From: Spirogloea muscicola
Taxonomy: Eukaryota > Streptophyta > Zygnematophyceae > Spirogloeales > Spirogloeaceae
Direction: 5' to 3'
NCBI GenBank assembly: GCA_009602725.1
Contig: WELB01000224.1
Span: forward strand, 213,150 to 224,699
DNA length: 11,550 nt
Positions within the stretch are counted from its first letter, which is position 1. Each line of letters begins with the position of its first letter. Under the pieces are notes generated by a model. It had not been told where the DNA came from, did not search any database, and saw only the letters and a list, made by a program, of their open reading frames with translations. A program made the translations under genes and the position numbers. Positions 1 through 8,400 of the stretch are shown here, piece after piece.

Positions 1-1
1 G

Positions 2-80
2 GCCGCCGCGGGCGAGCGCGCCGCTCGGAGGGGGGGCGCCGCTCCGGCGCGGCTGCCCCGGAGCCAGCCGGTGGCCCGAG
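2..80 (+). other. possible first coding exon of the helicase (transit-peptide-like)
   Basis: Reading from base 2, the frame is open and rich in Ala, Arg, Ser and Pro with few acidic residues, which resembles an organelle transit peptide. A donor at 81 (GAG|GTCGGT) would join the acceptor ending at 260 in the correct phase: one leftover base plus two gives an Ala codon, followed by V-R-E-P of the next exon. No ATG is visible in this frame, so the start would lie upstream of the window. This is inference from phase and composition only. An untranslated leader, or an initiator elsewhere, is also possible. Confidence 0.28.
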
Positions 81-260
81 GTCGGTCCTCGGCGGCGCCA
101 CCTCTGCCACTCTGCTGCGCTGCGTCCCAGGCCGAGCACAAAGCGGCGAGAGGCCGCTCCCGGATGAGCTAGATGTCGCCAACTCAGTGGTTTGGGGTTC
201 GAGTCTCGGGGACCTCAGCTCTGAACCCCCTCTAAACCCTGGCCCACTGAACCCTTGCAG

Positions 261-3200
261 CCGTGGCGGTGCGCGAGCCCCTCCTGCCGGAGTCGCTGCT
301 AAGCGAGGACGCGCGGCCGCCGCCGCCGCCACGGCCGCAGCGACGGCCTCAGCCAGCTCCGAGGGCACCAGAGCCGGCGGACACCTCCTCCTTCCCCTTT
401 GCGCCCGGCTGCTTCGACGCCCTTGGCCTCTCGCCGCTCCTCCTAAGCCGCCTCCGCGCCTTGGGCCTCGACACTCCCACAGGTTCTTCTGTTACAGGAC
501 GAGCACTGGTTTTGTGGGTAGCCTGCCATTGTTCTGTCGCATTGACATCGCAGCCTCTGCAAGCAGGACATACCATGCCTTGAGACGTGCTCCTCTTCCT
601 GTTGCAGATGTGCAGGTGGCGGCCACCCCCGTCTTGCTCGAGGGCCGTGATGCTGCCCTGCAGTCATTCACAGGTGCATTGCTTTCGTGGGTGCTCGGAC
701 CCTTGCCTCCTCCGTGCAGGGCCTTCAGGCGCTGGCCTCTTTGGAGACAAAGTATATGTGCTAGCTCGGTGCCCACTGGTAACAATGGGTTGGCTCACAC
801 CTTCTCCTATTCAGGGTGTTCGTTCAGATGTCAATAACTTCTTCTGCGTGATTGAAAGCTGCATCAGGTCAGACTTTCCCAGTGTTTCTACAGTCGTAAC
901 CTGGCCATGCATGTATGCTCAAGTCTGCATATCGACCTGTGACCTGTCTCCTGCTCCTCCTGGCCAGGCTCCGGCAAGACCCTGGCGTACCTGCTGCCGA
1001 TCCTGTCAAAGGTGGGACCGCTGTCGCAGGCCCAAGAGCCTCTGCATGGTGTCGCGAGATCGGCGGACAGGCGGGGCGAGGAGAGGGGCATCCAGGCCGT
1101 GGTTGTTGCGCCATCTCGGGAGCTGGGCATGCAGATTGTGCGGGAGGCCGAGAAGCTTCTTGGGCCTGATGCAAGAGTGAGTCCAGTGCTTCCAAGCAAT
1201 CTAGCAGCCTCCTTTGACAGGCCTCGCAAGGCACGTTGGGACCAAGAAGTATGTCGTCTCATTCTCCAAGGGACAGTCTAGTGCCGTATTGATGGAGCTT
1301 GCCACTTTCAGTAAGGGAATCTACGCAACAGGTCAAGGATCATAAGTGCGAGGTATGCCAAGGTTTTCACTTTGGGAGGTGCTGCTTTGCCAGAATGCAG
1401 TCCAGCAGCTGATTGGGGGCGCCAACCAGCGGCGCCAGGAGGAATGCCTCAAGGTCCACAAGCCGGCCATCGTCGTCGGCACACCGGGGAGGCTATCTGA
1501 CATCAGCCGTGCTGGCAAGCTACAGGTGCCACTGTGCTAGTATAAGCACTAGGAATTGTCACTCTTGGTTCAGTTGTTTGCTTCAGTCATGCAGTACTTT
1601 TTACATGGCACACCCGGCTGATCAGTTTTCTCGTTTAACAGAGGCGGAATGAGTGTTTCTTTTCCTGCAGACTCATGGATGCAAGTTCCTGGTCCTGGAT
1701 GAGGCTGACCAGCTGCTGTCGCAAAAGTTTCGCCTCGACATGCTGCGCATCTTGGAGCACGTCGGGAGGAGGAGGACTGCAGCCTCGGCCAGCGAAGGTC
1801 CTGTACTGGATGCTGAAAGGCCGGCTTTGACAAGAAGGTGAGAGTTGACCCCACACTTCTCCATACTTCTTGTGGCGGTGTTGCTTCACTTCCAATATGC
1901 CTTGTCAACAAAATTGTCTGATTGCGTCACACCAGCTTATGAGTCTCAACTTAATCAGGCCTGCACGTCCTTCTCCCTAGGGTCGAGAGGCAGACTGTGC
2001 TCGTGTCTGCCACCATGCCTGCGGCTGTTCTGGAGGCTGCTGCTCGATGGGGCCACAGGCAAGCAAAGCCCACGAGCCCTAGATATTGCACACACTGACA
2101 GATAGGTCAACTTGCTTCGCTTGCAGCCTGCTCTGATGCTGAGACTGCTGTGCAAAATCAGAGCGTATGGCCTGACTTCCCACATCTAACACCTCCCTCA
2201 GATCCAAGTCAGGTATTGTCAATATATTTGCACAGTATCAAGGAGTCTATGACTTACGCACAGAGTCTCCTTGTGCAGGCCTCTCCTGGTGAGAGCTGGG
2301 TCGATTGTGGAGGTGGGGGCCAAGCCCGACCTGCCACTCGATGCAAAGGACAATGTGGCCAAGTCCGTGCTGGATGGTGTCAGGGAGAGCCTGCCTCCAA
2401 ATCTAGTGCACAGGTCAGCACACATGTGTGCAGCAACAAGGCCTGTGCTCCATCAGCTCAAGCACAGCCCTTCTGGCAGCTTCAAGAGTCACGCTCAAGG
2501 GCTTTCTGGTCTGCGTATAGGTTGTTATCCCGGACACGTGATGAAATAATAGATTGACCTGAAGCCTAAATGGCCAGGATTGTCTACCCTGAAACTATGG
2601 CTCTCTTCTGCAGGTACATCACTGCGCCACAGAGACACCGCGTGGACGTGCTTCGGAAGCTGATTCATGCCACTGATGCACAGTCAGTCATCATATTCAT
2701 GAACTACGGCAAGCGGCTGCAAGATGTGGAGCACAAGCTGGCAGCCCGGAGCGTCAGCGCAGGCACGCTGCACGGTGGCCTTGACAAGGTCGCCAGACAG
2801 AACGTTCTCTCGGCTTTCCGGTGAGATGCGAAGAGTGCGCCGCCCCACATGTCCAGTACAGTATTGAGCCATTGTTGCAAGACCGTCACCGCAGGCCTCG
2901 TTTGCTTCTACTGCTCACGGATCAAAGACTGATTGTGCTACCTCACCCTGGAAGCAGAAATTTGCAACTCACATGCTAATCTCCTGGCTACTCAGCGCTG
3001 TGGCACACAGCTCTGCACTAACACACCAGGCATCATATTTGAATGAATGTTACTTGTCTTGCTTCTGCAGTGATGGCAGAACGCGCGTCCTGCTGGTCAG
3101 CGATGTGGTTGCACGCGGCCTGGACGTGACAGCCTGTGACCTTGTAGTGAACCTGGAGCTACCAACTGATGGTCTCCACTATGCACACCGCGCCGGTCGC

Positions 3201-3359
3201 ACAGGCCGAATAGGCAAGCGCGGGACCGTGGTGACCATCTGCGAGGAGGCGGAGGAATTTGTGGTGCAGAAGTTTGAGCGGCAGCTCGGCGTCCGCATCC
3301 AGCGTGCCGAGGTCGTGGACGGCCGGCTGGCCGGATACGAGGGCCGCATGAAGTACTGA
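261..3359 (+). CDS. RH47: DEAD-box ATP-dependent RNA helicase, RH47/ISE1-like, 5' end incomplete
   Basis: ATP-dependent RNA unwinding or remodelling enzyme. Plant RH47/ISE1 is mitochondrial. Exons by splice site, phase and homology: 261-482, 608-673, 968-1176, 1394-1525, 1671-1837, 1981-2058, 2279-2413, 2614-2820, 3071-3359, giving about 500 residues (plant members about 550). Numbering from the codon at 263: Q motif near 50-76 (Q76), motif I T-GSGKT 95-100, motif Ia PSREL 144-148, Ib TPGR 195-198, II DEAD 219-222, III SAT 274-276, V ARGLDV 419-424, VI HRAGRTGR 444-451. Subfamily signs are QSFTGSGKT instead of AQTGSGKT, SRELGMQIVRE, QQLIGGAN and LVVNLELPTD; these match what I recall of land-plant RH47. 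Land-plant copies, as I recall, have DEVD in motif II, while this one has DEAD. The N-terminus is Pro/Arg-rich. The initiator is not seen; 263 is a GTG directly after an acceptor, so it is not a start. RH58 is the next best alternative. Confidence 0.85.
2059..2278 (+). other. GC-AG intron in the helicase gene
   Basis: The exon ends at 2058 with ...CACAG and is followed by GCAAGC, the classic form of the rare GC donor. The acceptor TTGTGCAG ends at 2278. The split codon AG|G gives Arg, and the joined protein reads WGHR-PLLVRAG, which aligns with the plant family (W-x-H-x-P-V-L-V). The internal acceptor-like TTGCAG at 2121-2126 would lead to a stop two codons later, so it was not used. Confidence 0.75.
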
Positions 3360-3507
3360 GGGTTGCAGCTGCGGTCGCCGACCATGGCCGGTTGGGGCTC
3401 GCTAGCGCAGGGTCCTAGGTGGGCGGGCAAGATCTGCGAGTGGAGGTGCCGATGCACACCAAGACCTGGCTCAGACGAATCGCAAGCTGCTCGCAGCTGA
3501 GCACCCC
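3360..3507. other. short intergenic stretch between helicase stop and next ATG
   Basis: These 148 bases must hold the helicase 3' UTR and poly(A) site and the leader of the next gene. I see no TGTAA or AATAAA signal and no TATA box. The genes are head to tail and very tightly packed here, so regulatory elements may overlap coding sequence. Confidence 0.5.
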
Positions 3508-5351
3508 ATGGCTTCAGTGCAGCGCACCAACTTGTTGGGATCATGGCCGACTTATCTGCCGAGCGGCTCCCCGTGCACTTTGATGGCACAACACTTGCAA
3601 GGCGCAGGTCGGCGTGGCAGGGGGGAATGGAAAGAAGGACAGCACAAGACAGTGTCAAAGAGCAGCCCCACCTCAGTGGTGCCCCGCTTCACTGCCACCG
3701 TGGTTGCCGCTGCCACCGGACGCGCCCTCCTCATTCAGCTGCCGGGTCTTCTCCCGGTTGATCGCATTCACGCGCGAGTACTGGACGTTACAGGTGCATA
3801 CAGCATGGCAGGTCATCAGGAATAGAGGGGTGCAGTCCCTGCCGCTGTTGGAACCCGTGACTGCTGAAAGTGCTTACGAAGGCCTTCAAGGAGCGATTCT
3901 TGTGACTGCCAAGGATCATAGAGCCTTGGCAACCTCATCTGAAGCCTTGAGGCGAGGCAGGACGAAGGGCGAGCAGGAGGGGGGANCAGAGCAGTGTGCC
4001 GCACCTTGCCCATGCATCACTGACGCGCCGTGGTGGGGGCCACAGAGGTGGAGATGCGGCCGGTCGACGCCGTCGGCGCGGACGAGCTGGCGAGCTACAA
4101 GGAGCAGATTGGGCGGTCGTGCGCCGCGCTGCTCTTTGTCTTCCGCAAGATCTGCGAGGCCAAGCGAGTGAGCGCCGCCGCCGCCGCCACCGCCTGCCTG
4201 CTCCTCTCTGCTCCTCTCTGCTCCCCCTTCTGTCGCTGCTTTCGTATTGCCAGGTCTTGCCGTTGATCACTCATGACTGGGCCCCTCTCCCTCCCGCCTT
4301 TCTGACACGCCAACACCGCCTCCTCCCCTCTCCCTGCTGCAGATAACGGCGCATGTGCAGGTGGCACATGGGTTCGATGCCAGGCGCGCGATTGTCACAG
4401 AGTCCATGCTCGTCGGCGCCACGCGGCTCGTCATTGGCGACGTGTCCATGTGAGCGTCCTCCTCCGGTGCATCACGTGGTTGCCAGTGAGGGTGGGGAGG
4501 AGAGAGGCAGAAAGGGGGAGGGAGAGAATGAGGGAGACGACAGCAGGAGGCTGATGGAGGAGGGAGGGAGAAGGAGAGGAGCGTGGAATCAGTGACGCCT
4601 GTCGTAGTGTGCAGTCCAGGCCTCCTCAGTACATCGCTATGTCAAGCCGGTCGTCGTTGCTGGCGGCCATGGCGACCTTGCAGCGACCGTTTGACAAACG
4701 AAAGGGTTATCTTCGTGCAGGATGAACAAGCGGAGCCTGGCAAAGTACTACGTGGAGCACATGCACCCCCGCAGCATCATCTACTTCCTCAAGGACGGGA
4801 AGCTGCGCGAGGTGAAGGCCGGCAAGGCCTCTAAGTCCACGTTCGCGCCGGTGGCGGCGGGGGCACTGCTGTCGCCGACTGCGAGACGCCTGGCATCGTT
4901 CAACCGCAGCATTAGCATGCCGCTCGGGGTGCCGCCGCCTCTGCCGGTGCTGTCGCCACTGGCGGGGGGCAGCGGTGGCGGCAGTGTGGCGAAGGCGGCA
5001 ACCGTCGCTCCGCAGATGCCCAAGCGCTACTCCAGCTTCCCAGATGCCGCCAATCTCTCCTCGGTGGCCTCCACCGCTGCCGCCGCTGCCGCCGCTGCCG
5101 CCGCCGCCGCTGCCGCCGCTACCAAAGCAGTGTCGTCTGAGAGCTCGCCGCGGAGCTCGGAGGGCTCTCAGTCGCCCGTGAGTGTGCTCAAAGCTGGCGC
5201 TGTGCTCCCAACGGATGGCAGCCCCAAAGACAACGCGGAGGACGTGCTGCCGCCGCCGCCATTGCCGCCGCTGCCGCCGCTGCCGCCGCTGCCGCCGCTG
5301 CCGACGTTGTCGTGCAGTCGTGGCGCTGCCGCCATCTGCGCTGGACTCTGA
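3508..5351 (+). CDS. USP-like (adenine-nucleotide alpha-hydrolase fold) domain protein; may be the 5' part of a SEC63 fusion
   Basis: Exons 3508-3793, 4046-4167, 4343-4449 and 4721-5351; phases agree at all three junctions. Read to the TGA at 5349-5351 the protein is 381 residues. The middle exons resemble the universal-stress-protein-like domain found ahead of plant RLCK kinases: DRIHARVLD (compare GDRVIALHVLD), LASYKEQIGRSC, a GATRLVIGDVSM strand and loop, then RSLAKYYVEHMHPRSIIYFL (compare SVAKYCAKKLPKDCSVLAV). No kinase domain follows. Instead there is a Ser/Pro/Ala-rich low-complexity tail with a poly-Ala run. The N-terminus is uncertain: ATG 3508 is open, but ATG 3543 (MADLSAERLPV) could instead use a tiny intron 3608-3665 that also restores the frame. 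The last exon contains a strong donor at 5178, which may join SEC63. The domain call rests on remembered family patterns; nucleotide binding is not shown. Confidence 0.6.
3986..3986. other. ambiguous base (n) in intron 3794-4045
   Basis: The only undetermined base in the window lies inside the first intron of the USP-like gene. It breaks any reading frame crossing that point but does not affect the predicted protein. Confidence 0.95.
4168..4342 (+). other. pyrimidine-rich intron with short tandem CTCCTCTCTG copies
   Basis: This intron, GTGAGC to CTGCTGCAG, separates the second and third USP-like exons in phase 0. It carries a CCG run next to the donor and tandem CTGCTCCTCT-type repeats around 4198-4229. 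The rest is CT-rich. No coding or RNA feature is seen. Confidence 0.6.
4486..4582 (+). repeat. purine-rich (GA/GGA) tract inside intron 4450-4720
   Basis: About 95 bases are almost entirely A and G, with repeated GGAGGGAG- and GAGAG-like words and only scattered pyrimidines. The tract lies inside the intron between GTGAGC at 4450 and the acceptor ending at 4720. Such tracts can form triplexes or act as intronic splicing enhancers, but neither role is shown here. Confidence 0.7.
5076..5120 (+). repeat. GCTGCCGCC trinucleotide run encoding poly-Ala
   Basis: An imperfect GCY/GCC run in the USP-like tail is read as about 15 alanines. Its codons are mixed (GCT, GCC), so it is an interrupted microsatellite rather than a pure one. 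Confidence 0.85.
5247..5303 (+). repeat. CTGCCGCCG tandem repeat
   Basis: Tandem units of CTGCCGCCG, about six with one ATT variant. Read in the USP-like frame they give Pro/Leu repeats (PPLPPLPPL). They fall within the candidate intron 5178-5400, so they may not be translated. Confidence 0.85.
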
Positions 5352-5354
5352 CGC

Positions 5355-5381
5355 CCGCCGCCGCCGCCGCCGCCGCCGCCG
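5355..5381 (+). repeat. pure CCG microsatellite just upstream of the SEC63 exon
   Basis: About nine CCG/GCC units lie between the USP-like TGA and the acceptor ending at 5400. The run could serve as a polypyrimidine-poor acceptor context, or it could mark a difficult assembly point. A further CCG run lies at about 5499-5518, directly after the donor of the next intron. Confidence 0.85.
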
Positions 5382-5400
5382 GTCGTTGTGGTCCTGGCAG

Positions 5401-8400
5401 GTTGGGCGGTTCCTGTCGCCCGCCAACGTGACGCTGATCGTGCTGTGGGCCACCATGGCGGCGCTCACTTACTACATCGCGCTCGTCACCAAGGAGGTCC
5501 GCCGCCGCCGCCGCCGCGCCTGCCGCCGCAGCGCCGCCCTGCCCGCCTGCAGCTTGGCACGGTGGGGCCTCCCCACGAGGCCTACCTGTTCAGAGCGTCG
5601 CCCTCGTCTAAGCCGCCGCAGCCAGCGCCGTAGCTGCCCATCACCGAGCCTTGCTGGCGACTGCGCGAGCTCGTCCTGCACCACAAGTGCTGGCTGTGGA
5701 CGTCGGCGATCCGCAAGTCAGCAGACAGGACTTTCTCAGCAGTGCTGACACGTTGCGGCCACCGCTGGGGCAGGTGCAACCATTCGAGCCGTACTCGATT
5801 CTGGGCCTCGAGGTCGGCGCGTCGGACTCGGACATCAAGAAGTCGTACTACAAGCTGTCGCGGCAGTACCACCCCGACAAGAACCCGGACCCCGGTGCGA
5901 GCCGGACATGCTACTTGGGCTTGCGCACGGCGCTCTGTTGCAGTGTCTTGCAACCGCAGCTCTGACGGATGAGTAGTCTGTGCCTGCTCCTCTGTTTAGT
6001 CAAGCTCCCACTGGGCCAGCATCTCTGATCCGTAGAACTGGCCCTCGCTGTATCGCGCTGTCCTGCGTGCGCAGCGGCGGAGAAGTACTTCGTGGACTTC
6101 ATCTCCAAGGCGTACCAGGCCCTCACCGACAAGGTGGCCAAAGAGAACTGGGAGAAGTACGGCCACCCGGACGGCCGGCAGGTGCGGTGTGCTTGTGGCC
6201 TGTCCCAGCTCTCACCGTCGTTTCTGCAGCTGCAAGCGTCCTCGCTGCCGGCACCCCTGCCTGCAGCTGTGGCTGAATCCCTGACGACGCTTGGCTTGGC
6301 TGCACGGCCCGCAGAGCGTGAGCATCGGCATAGCGCTGCCAAAGTTCATGCTGGACTTCCAGGGCCAGCAGGTATGGTACTGCAGTGCTCGCAGACTTGG
6401 GGCAGCTCTTCTCTCTCAGAAGTATGGTGTCTCTGGGGCGTGCCTGACGCTTCACTCCTCGTGCTTACTTTGTGGCTGTCTGATTGTAGTGATTGATCGT
6501 CGTTAGGTGCAGCGCTAGGGGTCACCTGCTCGTGCCACACGTCCAACAAGGAAGCCTCATATCTTGGTTCTGGCTCTGAGAGGCCTGCGCTTCAGTTTAT
6601 GGGGCTGGTTGAGAGGGGATTTGTCAGGCCACTTGCAACCGGTGTCCTGACAAAGGTGATCGTATCCTTCCTCAATGCAGGGCGCATATCTGCTACTGGG
6701 CCTCGTGGGCCTCGGCATCCTGACGCCGCTCCTCGTCGTTGTCATCTTCCTCTCGCGGTCTGCCAAGTACACGGGAAACAACATCATGCAGCAGACTGTG
6801 ATCAACTACTACCACCTCATCAGGCCCTCGCTTGCGCCCAGGTGGGCGCAGCTCGACTGCTTGCTCTATGCATCGTCGTATATTGCGCCTAGCAAGTTCT
6901 TCTTGGGCCTCAGGTGAGGGACTAACGGCGTTGCTGCATTGCTGCGGCTCGTCAGCAAGGTGCTTGATGTGCTCCTCAAGTCGGCTGAGTTCTTGGAGAT
7001 GCCTGTCCGGCGGGGCGATGAGGAGCCGCTTGTACGCCTCTTCACACTCGTGCGCAGCGAGCTCAATCTGGATCCAAAGAACCTCAAGCAGGAGACCCTC
7101 AAGTTCTGGAAGCGACACTCTGCCCTCGTCAAGGTCCGCCTGTCTCCCACAGCTCTTACCGCCCACTACGGTACTGGTTAGTGCACAGTATATCAGAACA
7201 GACGCCAAGGTGACAGCTCACTCAGCAATCATGGCTTCACCTCAGCAACTTTGGAAGATGCTGATAACTAAAGATGATGGGGGCTGGGGTTGGCGTGGAT
7301 GGCAGGCGGAGCTGCTGATGCTGGCGCAGCTGACACGGGAGGGCGCCAATGTCCCCAAGGTCCTCCAGGCGGACTTCCAGCAGATGCTCAAGCTATGCCC
7401 CCGCCTCTTGGAGGAGCTCATGAAGGTACAGATTGCTCCAGTGGTGCAGTCACATCATGCTCGCATCTCTGGCGTCAAGTACCTGCTCTGCCGTCATCAG
7501 GTGGTGGATAAGTCTTGTGTATGTTGTGCCCATTTGCATGCGCAGATGGCGGTCATGCCACGCATGAGCCCATTCGGGTGGCTCAGGCCGGCACTTGGTG
7601 TGCTGGAGCTGTCGCAGAGCGTTGTGCAGGTGCGGCTTCGGAGCTTGCAGCAAGCACCTGCTTGTGCTCCTGGCAGGTCCTCTGTTGCCTACATTGGGGC
7701 GACCAGCTTTGGATCTGACTGCTTCCAATGACATAGGGCTTGCTGTTCCCCTGACATGTCTGAGCTAGACACTGTAAGGAGTGCTTGTGCTCTGCAGGCT
7801 GTGCCGCTCAGTGCTAGAAAGACGTCCGAGAAGGCAGGAGCTGGAGGCTCTGAAGGCATCGCCCCCTTCCTGCAGTTGCCCCACGTTGACGAGACTGTTG
7901 TGAAGAAGCTCGGGCGCAAGGTCAGCTTACTTAGAGAAGACACTGGTGTCACATCTGTCAATCTGCTAGGAGCTCATTGAGGAGCCCATGTTGATTGTGC
8001 CACAGGTCTGCTGGTTGCCTTTCAGCAGGGCTGGTTGTGACCATCTTCCATTTGGCATGTGTCTTTGCTTGAACGGAGCAGAAGGTTAGAACGTTCCAGG
8101 AGCTGAAGGACCTGCCGGCGGAGGAGCGGCAGGAGGTCCTGACAAGCGCAGGAGCTTTGACCTTGGCGGAGGCCAGGGATGTGGAGGCCACGCTGGACAT
8201 GATGCCCATCCTCACGCTGGACGCGTTCGTGGGCACCGAGGGCGAGGAAGATGGCATTCAGGTGCTGCAAAACTCCAAGTAAAGGACTCCGTAACAGGAG
8301 TACATCAATATCTGCTGTTCCATTGGCTATTGTGCCTCACACCCTTGTACATATGAAGCAACGTACTAAGGAGTAGGCAAGATGCTGGCAACTTGCAATC

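Larger units (their letters stand above)
5178..5400 (+). other. candidate intron joining the USP-like exon to SEC63
   Basis: GTGAGT at 5178-5183 is a textbook donor, and GTCCTGGCAG ending at 5400 is a good acceptor. Splicing removes the in-frame TGA at 5349-5351. It joins codon 152 counted from 4722 to GTT at 5401, both in phase 0. If it is not spliced, the USP-like frame runs to 5351 and SEC63 has no leader. The interval carries two CCG-type repeats. Confidence 0.5.

Noticed and set aside
187-837. 216-residue open frame at the 5' end
   Set aside because: It runs through two introns. Only bases 608-673 of it are real helicase coding sequence, and the start is a GTG.
1219-1281. Extra helicase exon after TTGACAG at 1218
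   Set aside because: The family alignment goes straight from LLGPDAR to the VQQLIGGAN block at 1394, so nothing is missing, and the frame here ends in TAG.
2127-2200. Extra helicase exon after TTGCAG at 2126 (PALMLR...)
   Set aside because: From the GC donor it gives a stop after two codons. It would fit only with a non-consensus donor, and the exon at 2279 fits phase and alignment directly.
3614-4171. 185-residue open frame across the n base
   Set aside because: It crosses the intron 3794-4045 and the ambiguous base. The family resemblance lies in the other frame on both sides of that intron.
4707-5468. 253-residue - strand open frame rich in Arg and Gly
   Set aside because: It is the reverse reading of CCG/CTG repeats across the USP-like exon, with no domain and with conserved protein on the other strand.
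5182-5496. SEC63 starting at ATG 5182 or 5215 without splicing
   Set aside because: The frame is open, but the leader would be a Cys/Arg repeat (RRC)n from the trinucleotide run. It lacks any hydrophobic segment and resembles no SEC63 N-terminus. Kept only as a weak alternative to the fusion.
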